64,000 bases of DNA, taken from Chlamydomonas sphaeroides (lineage: Eukaryota; Chlorophyta; Chlorophyceae; Chlamydomonadales; Chlamydomonadaceae). Where the stretch lies: the NCBI GenBank assembly GCA_001662425.1, contig BDDC01000224.1, positions 20,193-84,192 on the forward strand. The letters run 5' to 3'. This document shows, piece after piece, positions 1 through 11,319 of this stretch (positions within the stretch are counted from its first letter, which is position 1; each line of letters opens with the position of its first letter). Made by a program: the position numbers and the translations under genes. The notes below the pieces were generated by a model that was given only the letters and a program-made list of their open reading frames with translations, was not told the origin of the DNA and did not search any database.

Positions 1-282
1 GTATCCTGTTGCGAGGGGCCCAGGTGGACCCTGGGGGGCCCTCATGGCGCCAGGAGCCAGCGGGCGGGGTCCCGGCTCGGCCCAGCCCTTGCCCACACGC
101 CTGCAATCAACATAGAAACCGTTACGACTTGTGTGAAACACATGTCGTTGCATTCAGGAGGGCAGGCGTGTATGGCGGGAACCCACGCCTACCACCGTTA
201 CCCACGCGCCTGCCCCCGCCGCCCGCTTGCAGCTGCGCCCCCTTCCCCCCCGCTGCTGCTCACGCAACGCCCGCCCGCCCCC

Positions 283-3200
283 CTGCTGCAGAACCACACG
301 GGTGGCTGGGGCATCTACCGGCCCAACATCACCATCACCACTGCGCCCTCCGATCTGGTGGCGGGGCGCCGGGCCACCGTGCTGTGCACCGCCCGCAACA
401 GCAACGTGCGTGTGGCTGCGGCGGCGGACCCATGCGGCAGCCGGGGCTGTACGTAGACACGTGTGTGTGCCAGGTGGCTCCTTTCTGTGATTGCGGTCTG
501 TGCAGGGACGTTGCCACAGCGGCCTGCCACAGCCCATGCGGCAGCATAACTGTGGGGTCCCGGACGCACCGATGCTCCTGCGCCTCGCCCCCGGCCCCCG
601 GCCCCCGGCCTCCGGCCTCCGGCCTCCGGCCCCGGCCCCCGGCCCCTTGCTGACCTCGCAGCCGTGCATCCGTACCGGCGAAGGCCTGTACGGCGGAGCT
701 GCGCTGATCAACCTGATCAACTTTGACGTCGTCATGGGGCCACTCGCGGCGGGCAGGTACGGCACCGAAGGTACCCCGTCCGTTAGGAGCTCGGCTGCCA
801 ACCACACCCCGGCACGCCCGGCCGGTAGGTCCTGCTCAGCTCCCCGGCTCTTCATTCGTCCTCACCCGCCCCCGTCCTCCTGCCGCCCCGCTGCCCCCCT
901 GTGCCCCGGCCCCGCAGCTGCATCCAGCTGAACGAGGGCTCGGGCGGCGGCACCTCGGCCTACTGGTCCTGGTACCTGGCAGCTAGCGGCAAGACCGCAC
1001 CCAAGACGTCCACGTTGCGGGTAGGGACGAGGGGAGGGCCGCCGCAGAGCAGCCCGAATCCCGCCCGGCGGCTGTTGCTGCGGAGCGGAGCCACCGTACC
1101 GCCCTCGCGTGTTGCCGCCTGCACCGCGCCCATACATGGCCCCTGCCTGCCCACGCAGGGCATGTCGCTCACCCACTGCGGCCTGCACGGCATCAAGCTG
1201 TCCACCTTTGTGCGGGGCGTCACGCTGCAGCAGCTCACCATCGCCAGGTGCGGCAGCTGGACGTCGGCCGCAGCCGGCTGCTGTGCGGTTGCCCCGCAGC
1301 TTCACCGCAGCTTCACCCTCCCCCGCTCGCTTCTGTTCGCTCGCCCGCCCCGCCACCGCAGCGGCGCGCGTCAACAGCCAACCACCAATGCCCCATTGCC
1401 ATTGTTCTGCCGGCCCGGCCTGCCGCCTGCCGCCCCTGCCCCGCAGCCCCAAGGCCGCGGGCATCGAGGTTCGGGGCGGCGGCGACCTGACCATCCGGCA
1501 GAACGTTATCACCGACACGGGCGAGACCGCCATCCGGCTGGGCGGTGGCGTGCGCACTGTACTGGTGGAGCGGAACCTGATCCGGTGCGCTGGCTTGGAA
1601 GGGATGTTGCCGGTTGCTGCTGCCGGGATGGAAGGAATGACGTGGTAGGGGGGCCTGCAAGGATTCGAATGTGTGGGTTTGCGGCGCAGGGGCGCAGCAG
1701 GTTATCGTTGGAGGGCGGGCGGTGCGCTGTCGCGCATGTGCCGCACGCCGGCAGACCGGTCAGCCTCGCTCGCGTGTGGGTGCCCACAGGAACGCTGGCG
1801 GGCGGGCGATCCTGCTCGGCAGGTGAGCAGGGGAAGCAGACGGCCCTCGACCGTGCTTGGCCCCTCTTCGGCCCCATGGTGCCCGTGCCCGCCCAGGGCC
1901 TCGGGGCACCTAGCGACTCCTGCGCCAACCAGCACCGGCCCCGCCCTACGGCCTCGGGACAAGGCAGCTCCCGCCGCCACAGCCGCACACCGCCTGCCCG
2001 CCCCCAACCGCACTCGCTATCTGGCCCCGTGCCTCCCTCCCGCTTTCCCGGCAGCGACAACACCGAGGTGCAGTACATGGATGTGGACTGGGCGCTCAAC
2101 CAGGTGCCGCCGTCATGGCACGACTGCATCGCAGCCACGGGTGCGGGGAGCCGCAAACACACCGCGCGGGTCAGGGCAGTGACAGGCCGACACGCTGATG
2201 ACAGGACAGGCCTCGCAGGCTCAGGTTGCCGGGTGTGTTCAAGTGTTACATAAAACAGAACCCCACGCGGCACAGCACGCCCCCATGTGCGCCCAGCCCC
2301 ACGAGCCTATGCGCTATGCCGTGTCAGTGCCCAACGCGCCAACACATGCCGGGCACATGCCGCCGCCCCGCAGTGCGCAACAACATCGTGGACGGCGCGA
2401 CTGGGGCGGGTGTGGCCTTCTACAGCGCCCGGCAGGCAGTGGTGGTCCACAACACCCTGCTTGGGGTGGCGTCGGCCATGCAGGCGAGTGACCGCGCGCG
2501 CGTGTGTGAGGGGGCGGCGCGCCTGGCCTTGCCCTGTGCCCCCGGCTGCCCGCCCGCACCAGCCCCACCGCCCATATCCACCGGCCCCAGGCTGGCGTGC
2601 TGCTCAATGTAAGCCCCAAGCTGCTGCACCACACGTGGGAGGTGGCGGAGCCCAACAGAAACATCGTCTTTAAGTGAGGCGGCCCGGCTAGGAGGGGCTC
2701 GGGGAACCCGGGCGCCCGCTAGCAGGGGCTGCAGGGGCTGCACCCAGCGTCCCGCGACAACATGAACACGTCTCAACCCATGTCTTAACCCCACACCGAG
2801 CCCCGCCCCCAGGAATAACATCGTGACCCTGGGCGGCGGCCCCAGCGCCCGTCTGGTGGTGGAGGCGCGCATAATGCAGGCCTCCGCACCCAACACGCGC
2901 CTCGCGCTGCTGCTGCCCAACACGACCACCTGCCCCGCGTCCGGCCACCGGCGCGCGCTCGCGTCTCGGTCCACCACTTCATCCTCGTCGTCATCCGAAT
3001 CGGACGCCTCGACGGCTACAGGCTCCGAGGAGGGCCCGGGAGCGGCCCGCCGGCGGCGCCTGGCCGGGATGTCGTTTGCGGAGGCATATATCAACGCGCC
3101 CGGCGAGGCGCCGCGCAACCCCGACGGCTCTTGCCCGCTGTTCCCGCCCGACAACGCCTGGCGGCTGGACGTGACCGGCCTGCCCGTGCATAGCAACAGT

Positions 3201-6200
3201 GAGGTGTGTGGGGTGGGGTGGGGTGGGGCGGAGTGGTGCCGTGCGGCTGCTGCGCTGCCCCGGGTCGCCGGGGCGCAAGCCACAGGCTTACGAGCAAGGG
3301 TGACCGCAGGCCCCCACCCGCGCCCGGTCGTGCGAGCCTCCTCCCCTCGTTCGCCGGTGCTGCGGGGTGAGAGCTTTCTTTGCGGGTTGAAGCCTGGCGC
3401 CGCCGCTCCTTGCTTTCCGCAGGCCATCAAGGCAAAGATTGGCGTCGGCAGCAACCTGCACCCCGACTTCGGTGGCGGAGAGATGCGCGGCAGCCAGAAA
3501 GTGCGTCACACGGTTACACATAGACTTGCATGCGTGCAAGAGTGCGAAGAGTTGTGCGTAAAGATAGGGCCGCCGCTCGGAGATTTCTTGTTGGTCGTCG
3601 TGCTGATGCTGGACACGGGTTGTGAGCTCTGTGTTGTACCGTGGCCGCAGATCCTGTACGGCATCCCCTTCGTCACCGTTGACTCCAGCCAGGGCACCCC
3701 CTTCGTCCCAGTGAGTACGACATGCCGTACAACGTCATGTACGGCAGTGCGGTCGCACATGGTCGCACGAACGTGGCCCCCAGGACCCTGGCCAGTGCGA
3801 TGCTGGCATGCAGCCCCAACCGACCCAACGCCCCGACCGCTTCCGGCAGATCTCCATCCCCGCCGACGGCTACGCCGACGAGTCCGATCTGCGGCCCGAA
3901 GGCTACCCCTTCCCGGCCAACGCGCCCGTGGAGGGGGCCTGGGCCAACTGCACTGATGCAGTCTGCGGGGTGAGCCGCCGCCGGCGGCCCGCGGGTCTGA
4001 AGCGGCAGGACCACAGCCCAAGCCAGTTCTGAGGCGAGCCCGCCGCTGTCCCGGCCATGTCTCGAACCTCCCAGGCTGACCGCCGAGCGCTACGTGCCGG
4101 CTTTTGTCAACCCCCGCTCCCTCCCCACGTGCCGGCTTCTATCAACCCCCGCTCTCTCCCCGTTCCCTCTCCCCGCTGCCTTGCCCCAGGGCGACCGCCA
4201 TGTGCTGGTGGTGGACAACGCCACCTGCCTGCTGTACGAGACGTGGCGGAGGTGCGGCAGGAAGCAGAGAGCTGGTGCTGTGAGGCCTCCGCCGCCTCGG
4301 GGTGCGGGCTCCGTGGTGGCTCGATTATGGCTGCGGCAGGAGCCATTCAGCGAAAAAGGGCGGGCGGCTAAGGTCCCCGTTCCAGGGAAACGGCTCGGCA
4401 TCCCCCAGGGTACGGCGTACGGCGCGCGCTGCAACGTGCCAGCCGACCTCGCTGCGTCCTGCTCACCGCCCGCAGCTTCCCCCCCGGCGTCACCAACAGC
4501 AGCTGGCAGGCCGACGTCGTGGCCATCTTCAACATGTGAGCTCGTGCGTGTGTGCCCGTGCCTGGTGGGATGACGAGCGCTGGCGCCTGACCTGGCGCTG
4601 GCCCCGGCCTTGTACCGCCGCCGGACACCGCGTCGCCACTGCTTTGTCCCACCTGGCTCCAACCATGACCCTTGCCCCGGACCCGCCAGGAGCCGCAACG
4701 CGCTCGGCCGGCCGCTGGGCTGGACCTCCTCTGACGCGGCCGGCATGGCGGTGCTGCCGGGGCTGGTCAAGTGGGACGAGGTAGTGGTCAAGGTGAGCGC
4801 CGGGAGGCCCGACCGTGCTGGGGACACCTACACGCATTCAGCACCCGAGCCGCACCCCATGCAACGGCCCCACACGGTGTGCTCGTGCCAACTGGCAGGG
4901 CGTCATCGACCACGCCATCCGCTTCACGGGCCCCAACTCGCGCCGCGCCTACGTGCCGCCGGCGACGCACTTTGCGGGGTCGCGAGACATGGGCCCAGAC
5001 TCGCCGCCCATGGGCCTCCGAGTGCGGCTCAAGGTACCTCGACTGCATTGAGGGAGGGATGGCTGGCGGGTTGAATGGAGTCGATGGGGGATGGCTGCGG
5101 GATGCAGTGAAATGCTGTAGGAGTGCAGCAGAATGTTGTAGGAGTGCAGCAAAATGCTGTAGGAATGCAGAGAAGATGTGCAGCACCTCGGCTGACAGGG
5201 ACAGGAACAGCGGTGTCTTGTCCGAGTGTGGCACATCACCTCCGGCCCCTGGTCCCCATGCGCCCTTGCCCGTGCCTCGCCGTGCTGTGTTGCACGACAG
5301 GCTGACTACGACTGCCAGCCGCTGCTGCCCGTGGCGCGCATCGTCTGTACGGCGCTCAAGAAGTACGGCGGAATCTTCGCCGACAACGGCTCCCCATGGT
5401 ACTTCTCCGGTGCGAGTCGCCGTGCGCCCGTAACACCAGGCAGCGACGCGTGCTTAGGAGGCGAGGGCCGGATGGAAGGTACTCGGCGCTTGCATGCCGA
5501 GGCAGGTGCAGCCCATGTATGGCCCCAACAGCCGCCCGCAGGTGGCTGCCGGGCGGCCGACCGACCCTGCCCCCACACCCGGCCACGCAGGCGAAGCCAA
5601 CGCAAAGTGGGAAACCGGCACGTGGCTGTCCCAGATCCAAGGTGAGGGGCGTGGGACGCAGGGCCACGCAGCACAGCTCCCGGCGTTGACCGCATGTTGA
5701 TGTGGCTGCTACTTGCGCGGCGCTGCGGCTGCTGGGCATCGTGCAGCGCCGGCAGCAGCGGGGCGACATGCCGCGGCAAGTGTGCGACCCGACTGCTGCC
5801 CCGCCCTTGCCGTGCCTCACCACGTCGTCAGACATCAAGAAGATCCCCGCCAGCGCCATGGAGGTCCTCGACAGCGGCTGTTACTGCACCAACGCGGACT
5901 GCACCCTGGCAGAGTGCGACGGAGTGCCCAACGGTGCGCGACCTACCTTGGCGCTAATGGGCACGCAAACACCGCCGTCTCCGCCCTCGGCTGCGCGGGG
6001 GCCGCGCGCCGGCCGGCCGGACCCGCAGCACGCTCGAGCCGAGCTCGATGTGGCGCACAAGGCATATGGCAGCCCCGTACCATGTACACCCTCTTGCCAA
6101 CCCTTTATGCATGTCACTACCCGCCGCCAACCCCAACCTCCTGGCGCCATGTCACGCCCCGCAGTCGACCCCGGCGCGCTGCCCATGTACGCTGCGCTCA

Positions 6201-6812
6201 ACTCCACCTCGGACCTGGTGTTCGCCAACAACATCTACCACAAGCCGGGCGGCGGACCCGCGGGTCGCTACGTGGACCGCCGCCTGCCGCCCCTGGGCAG
6301 CGGCTACGACGGCGCCCTGGCGGGCTGGCAGGTGCGTCCCATCGATCGCTTAAACAGGCCCCCGCCCCCGCCTGGGCCATGACTTGCCGCCCGGGGCTGC
6401 CGCCCGCATGGGGCATATGCGTGTCCCCTGCCTTTTTACTACAGAAACAGCGTGGAAGTTATTGGAGGGTACCTGAGACAAGTGCCAGTACTGGCAGCCC
6501 GGGGACTCGAAGATCCAAGGGTCAGCTTGGAGGCCTGCGCGTCCCCTGCCTACAATGAGCCCGTGTATTGGTTATGGAGTGTTGAGTAAAGCCTATACCA
6601 TGCTCAAACAGGCCTACCTGGCGGGCGAGGTGGGCAGCGTGGAGGCAGACCCTCGGGTCGCAGGCGCCCCGGGGTACGCACCAGGCGCCGGCAGCCCCGC
6701 CCACGGCTCCGCGCCGCGGCTGGCGGAGGCGACGACCGACTTCAACGGCGCCAGCAGGGGCCCGGCGGGAGGCACCACGGACGCTGGCGCGGTGCTGGCG
6801 GCGGCGGCGTGA
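283..6812 (+). CDS. Parallel beta-helix protein with inserted bacterial-like domain (5' partial)
   Basis: The gene runs in from the left edge and ends with TGA at 6810-6812. I see about twenty exons; clear ones include 292-400, about 655-760, 919-1010, 1160-1245, 1450-1590, 2053-2145, 2375-2485, 2815-3197, 3423-3498, 3652-3711, 3849-3970, 4190-4250, 4473-4535, 4691-4791, 4900-5033, 5303-5410, 5591-5641, 5832-5934, 6163-6330 and 6611-6812. The first third has beta-helix turns of the pectate-lyase-like type (NNIV, GIEVRGGGDLTI, NVITDTGETAI). From about 3143 comes a second domain: DNAWRLDVTGLPVHSNS, LHPDFG, LYGIPFVTV, GDRHVLVVD, LGWTSSDAAG, LPGLVKWDEVV, HAIRFT, PPMGLRVRLK, ALKKYGGIFADNGSPWY. I know this set from uncharacterised secreted bacterial proteins. 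After it the helix resumes and closes with GSVEADP, GSPA and TDFNG..RG....DAGA, the usual end of secreted beta-helix proteins. An extracellular polysaccharide or wall role is inference. Exon edges are approximate. Confidence 0.8.
590..647. repeat. (GGCCTCC/GGCCCCC)n short tandem repeat in an intron
   Basis: A run of imperfect 7-bp units of the form GGCCTCC or GGCCCCC lies in the intron before the exon that starts near 655. It is pyrimidine-rich on the coding strand and ends close to the 3' splice site. Confidence 0.75.
4092..4161. repeat. 35-bp direct tandem duplication upstream of a 3' splice site
   Basis: Two adjacent 35-bp copies (4092-4126 and 4127-4161) begin ACGTGCCGGCTT and end CTCCCC, differing at only a few positions. 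They sit in the intron just before the exon starting near 4190 of the beta-helix gene and lengthen its polypyrimidine tract. Confidence 0.85.
5111..5173. repeat. 21-bp tandem repeat, three copies, intronic
   Basis: Three 21-bp units start at 5111, 5132 and 5153, each beginning AATGYTGTAGGARTGCAG. They lie in the intron between the exons ending near 5033 and starting near 5303 of the beta-helix gene. The unit is AT-richer than its surroundings. Confidence 0.9.
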
Positions 6813-8166
6813 GGCGGTGTAGCACAGCGCGCTCGTTCGTGGGGGTGGGCTTCGCAAAGCGGGCAGGAGGATCGGTATCGATCCTACACTCGCATTCATT
6901 TCGCCGTGTTCAGCTGTCGGGAGGCATGCTGGCAAAACACACTGAGCTCGCGTATGTTTGCTCGAAATTCTTGAGCATGCGCAGGAGCATGCAGGCTATC
7001 GATGCGTAGCAGCATTGATGAGCTGCTGCCCTGGCCCTGTTCCCGGGGGGACGTTAGTTGCTAGTGAGTAGGGTAAACATCGTACCTGGAATTCATGTGC
7101 AGGCAGGGCGGCGTGCGAATCGCAAATTATTTGGCTGCGTGAACCAATGGACACACGCCGGGCTGCAGCGGGCGGTGGGCCGCCCTCTCCCGCGATCGAT
7201 CAGCGCATCACCAACACCCAGGGCGTGCCGCGCGGCGCGTGTATCGTAGGCGTCCACCTGCCACAGCGTGTTACAATAAGATCTGGATGAACACACGAAG
7301 CTCTCCGTATGCCATCGTACGAGCATAGTAATGCTGCGCCGACGCGGCCCGCGGTGCTATAATAACACGCGGCGTCTCTTCCAATTGATGCTCGGCGCCC
7401 AACCGCACCCCCCGTGGCGCCCGGCCATCCACGCCTGCCGGAGCGCTGCGGCCTCATGCCGGCGCCACGCGCGCCCTCATACATGGCCCGCTACCCTGCG
7501 CTACCCAGCCATGACGCCACCTCGGCCCCCTCACCTGACCAGGCCTGTTGCGGGACGTCCGCATGCACCGCCACTCCCAGCTCCTCCCCCGCAGCCACGC
7601 CGCCACGCCGCCAAGCCTTGGTCGCCGCAAGCACCCCGCCGTGCCGCGGTTCTCGTCAGCTCGGGTCCCGCACGTGGGACGTTTGAAGCTGGTAGCGGCG
7701 CCGCGCACGGTGAGGTAAGGTCCCCGCTTCCACGCTTCCACCTAGTTGATTCCTCGCATACCAAACGCACCTCTCCCAGCAGCCCCTTGCGGGCTACTCC
7801 AGTTACGAGCTACGCCCTTGAGCTCAGACCCGCACCGCCAGCATTCCGCAGCACAGCATAAAAAACACCAGCGAAGTCGAGAACCAGTACCTGCAGTCCT
7901 GCGCACCCGACATTTCATCCATAACCGCTGCGACTGGGGGCCAAGCAGGCCGACAAGCAGCATGCAGGGGGGAGTGAAGCAGCGGCACGCAGCAGCCGGC
8001 ACGCAGCATGCCGCTGGGCATGCGCCACGCCGAGGGCGCGTGGCGTGCCGCTGAACCAATCCAATCCTACCCAAAACAACCCAACCTAACCCTCCCGCCG
8101 GTCGTCACCTCCGCCCGCACACGCCACGCTTGCACATACACGCAGCCCCGCCTCCCGGTCCCGCGA
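6813..8166. other. Intergenic, convergent 3' ends
   Basis: This lies between the stop of the beta-helix gene (+) and the stop of the TPR gene (-). I see no exon with convincing protein similarity. Base composition is less GC-rich from about 6830 to 7330. A TTACA (TGTAA on the minus strand) at 7271-7275 could be the poly(A) signal of the TPR gene, but it is almost 900 bp past that stop, so this is weak. Confidence 0.5.
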
Positions 8167-10466
8167 TCATCCCCTGGCCGCCGCAAACATCCTGCCGTAC
8201 AGGCTCCTATCAGCCCGCAGGTCGCGGGCCCGCAGCTTCAGCAGCTGCTCGCGGAGCGCGGCCAGGTCCGTGGCTCCGCCCCCACCGCCGCCGCGCGCCG
8301 CCAGCTGCTCCGCTGCCGCCAGGTCCGCCTCCGCCGCCTGCGGGCCGGGCTCCAGGCAGGGCAACACCCACAACCCGCCGGTCAGCCCGGTAAGTCGGTC
8401 AGGCGACACCGGACTGCGCGTGCCCTCGCGGTCCTGCCGTCGGTCTGGTGCATGGCATGCGTCCATGCGGTACCGCAACAGCCCCTGCATGTGGAGGGCT
8501 GAGGCCAGGAAGGGCTGGGTCTGCCAGCGGTACGCCCTGCACCGCCGGCTCGCGTGCCCTCACAAGCAAAAAGGCTCGCGTGCCTTCCACGCGCCGGTGC
8601 CGCGGCCAGCCCTGCCACCACGCCCCCAAGCGATCGCCGCAAGCCGCTGCCCCCAAGCCCCGCCCCTCGCTCGTACCGGGTAGTCGTGGCGCAGCATGTG
8701 GGCATGGGCCCGGCGCGCGTGCGCCGCGACGCAGCCCGGCTCCACCTCCAGCGCGGCGCTGCAGCTGGCCACCGCGGCCCCGGGGCTGCCCAGCGCCAGA
8801 TGGGCGGCGGCGGCGTTGAGCTCCAGCGCCGCCTGCGGGGAGCAGGAGAGTGGTGGCGAAGGGTTCGAGTGCGGGGGGAGGGGGCAGGTTGGGCCAGGGC
8901 AGGGCGGGGTGGCTTCCACGCTGGTTCTACAATGGAAGGGCGGGGTGGGACCGCGGCCGCGTTCAGGCGTCGTCGCGCCCCCGCGGCGGTCCGTGCCGCA
9001 TCATCGCGGCGCACTAGGCAGGGCATCGCATATGCGGAGTTGCGCGCCGCTGGCAGGCAGGGCTCGTGCTCCGCGGCCGCCGCTGGCTGGCCCGTGTACA
9101 AGGCAGATCCCGACGGCCGGCCCGCCCAACGCACCCGCGCTGCCGCCACGGCCGCGGCGTCGCCGGGGTCGGCCGGCTGCAGCAGCCGCAGCACCGCCAG
9201 CCCTCGCTCGTAGTGCCGCAGCGCGCCGGCGGCGTCGCCCGCCTCGTAGGCCCTGTTGCCCCGCTGCCGCTCCTCGAGCTGCCGGGGCCGGCCGGCAAAT
9301 TCGGCAGTCGAGGGAACCCCGGGTATGGACGCATGGTCGGCGGGCGTGGCTGGCGTGGGCAGGCGGGGCGCCTGCAAACGGCTGCGCCGGGGCAGTTGTG
9401 TCCGTCCCGGCTGCTCCGCCTGCCATGGAGCCCCCAAATGCTCGTACGCTGCCAGCAGTCCATGTGCCCCACCTGCTCGTTCATGGCCGATGCCAGCTGC
9501 TCGGAGTTGCTCAGCAGCAGCCGCGGCCGCGTGTGCTGCTCAAAGGCCTCGCGGTGCGGGTTGTCGGGGTGCTGCGCGGGTTTGTGGGCGGCAGAAGCAA
9601 GGCGCAGGCGCGCGTTGGGAAGCCAGTGTGTCTCCGTCCCCGTGTGGCCGGACGCGCTTCCCCCGCAGCGCCGCCTCCGCCGCCTCGCCCCATCTCCGGG
9701 GCACCAACAACGCACGACTGCCGCCTGCCCTTCCCTGTTTGCCCCCGCGCCCTACCTTGAGGTACGCCAGCAGCGAGGCCTCCAGCTGCGCCTCCGTCAC
9801 CTCGCCGCGCTGCAGCAGCCGCAGCGCCCTCCGCAGCATGCCGCGAGCCACGGGGTTGCTGGCCCAGGCCGAAGGGCCGCCCTGGAGAGGGAGTTCATTC
9901 GCAGCATGCGTCAAGGAGAGCCGGGTTTGTGGGCAGGTTAGCCCGCAGGGTGGCGCGTGCCATGGCCCTGCCTGCTTGCCGGCCTGGCCCGCCGGTGCTG
10001 CGCCCGCGCAGCAGCCAGGCCCCACCTGCTCGCCCTGGCCGTTGAACAGGCTTGCCAGCAGCCGCGTCAGCGCGGGCGACTTGAGCACGGGCGCCAGCTC
10101 CGAGCGCGTCTGCGGGTCCAGCTCCTGCAGCTGCGGCGGGGTAAGAGAGGGACGCGCGCAGCACAATCACAGTCACAGTCACAGGCTGCGCTGCCACGGG
10201 CCAGGGGCGTGTGGTCAGAGCTCGGCGGGTCGCGGGGGTCTCCCGAGGAGGGTGGGCGCGTCCCAGGCGCCAGGCCCTGCGCCAGGCAGGACAGCCCGCG
10301 TGCGTGCCTTGGCCGCAACGCTCAGGCGCAGCGCCGCCTCCTGCTGCTCCAGCGACGACAGCAGCTCCTCGCGCTGCGCTGCCTCCACCAGCGCTGCGTT
10401 GCCGGACTGCTTGGCGAACTCCGCGAAGCTGGCCTGCAGCGCCCGCGAGTCCGCGAAGTCAAGCAT
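8167..10466 (-). CDS. TPR-domain co-chaperone-like protein
   Basis: The start is ATG at 10466 (MLDFADSRALQASF) and the stop is at 8167-8169. Exons in order: a helical N-terminus rich in Gln/Glu/Ala ending VAAK at a probable GC donor near 10305; LQELDPQTRSEL to about 10025; a segment with NPVARGMLRRALRLLQRGEVTEAQLEA; HPDNPHREAFEQHTRPRLLLSN; then two TPR exons, RQRGNRAYEAGDAAGALRHY (about 9200-9300) and ALELNAAAAHLALGSPGAAV (about 8690-8835). The last exon ends in a long helix with DRSLYGRMFAA. TPR arrays followed by a charged helix and LY.(K/R)MF are typical of FKBP, Cyp40 and related Hsp90 co-chaperones, but no isomerase domain is present here. The TPR assignment is firm. Chaperone binding is inference and the N-terminal half is unrecognised. 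Confidence 0.75.
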
Positions 10467-11319
10467 GGCTGCGGCTGGGCTGCGTGGCTTACGGCCGTGA
10501 GAAGGATGCAGCAGTGCTAGCTTATATGTAGCACTGGTCATCGATCGAGGGCATGGTAGGCCAACGCGCTTCGCCTGGGACGGGCCGATGCTCCTTCCGT
10601 TGTCCCATTCAATCCCGTGGGCTTGCCGCGTGAAGGCAACGGCAGATCCAGACACAACTGACACCCGCACAGTTGATTTCGCTGAACCTTACAGAGAAGG
10701 CCAGCCGTGTTGAGGAATGCTTCGCTCGAGGGCGGCCCATGCCAAGGCCCCCAACCCTGCTGCCGCTGCGCGCCGCGTAATAGGCGGCGGCCCCGGACGT
10801 CGCGTCCGCTTGCTGCTGCCACTGCAGTCCCCTTGCCGAACATCAAACCTGGCCTACCGTCACCATCGCCAACAACAACACACGACACGCAAGTCAAAGA
10901 CGTCAAAAGCACGCGCGCGGCAGGGACAGGGCCGGCGGCAGGGCGCATCGCACCGCCGCCGCGCGGCCCAGCAAAAGAGCCGCCGCCGCTATGCCACGGG
11001 TAGTGTCGACCCTGCTGCTATCTTGACCCTGCGCACACATGCGGCAGCAACGCCCTCGCACGGCTTCGGCCTCCAGCGCACTACACACACCCAGTCATCC
11101 ACCACCACAGCCTGCTCCTACTTGGTCCATCAGCGCTGTGCGGCGCCGTCCACCACGCAGCAGTGACACCCCACGCAACGCCGCGGCGCCGGTACAACAT
11201 CCGGCGCCGGGACCAGCCCGCTCTCGCGAGGCCTCCGCGTCAGGCCGCCACAGCTGCTCCTCCAGCACGCCACCGAGGCGCGCCGCCGCTCCCTCCCTCC
11301 TGTCGAAGGCAGAGACCGC
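10467..11319. other. Intergenic: eEF2 3' region and TPR promoter
   Basis: Both flanking genes are on the minus strand, so this holds the eEF2 3' UTR and the promoter of the TPR gene. A TTACA (TGTAA on the minus strand) at 10689-10693 is a candidate eEF2 poly(A) signal, about 630 bp past the stop. The stretch 10860-11110 is CA/AC-rich. No coding exon is supported. Confidence 0.5.

Noticed and set aside
1..653. 214-codon frame at the left edge
   Set aside because: It crosses intron sequence of the beta-helix gene; the true exon reads NHTGGWGIYRPN in another frame.
1655..1680. GGATTCGAAT resembling a tRNA T-loop
   Set aside because: No acceptor stem, D-arm or anticodon arm can be drawn around it. 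Searching both strands for GTTCGA-type T-loops found no tRNA in the window.
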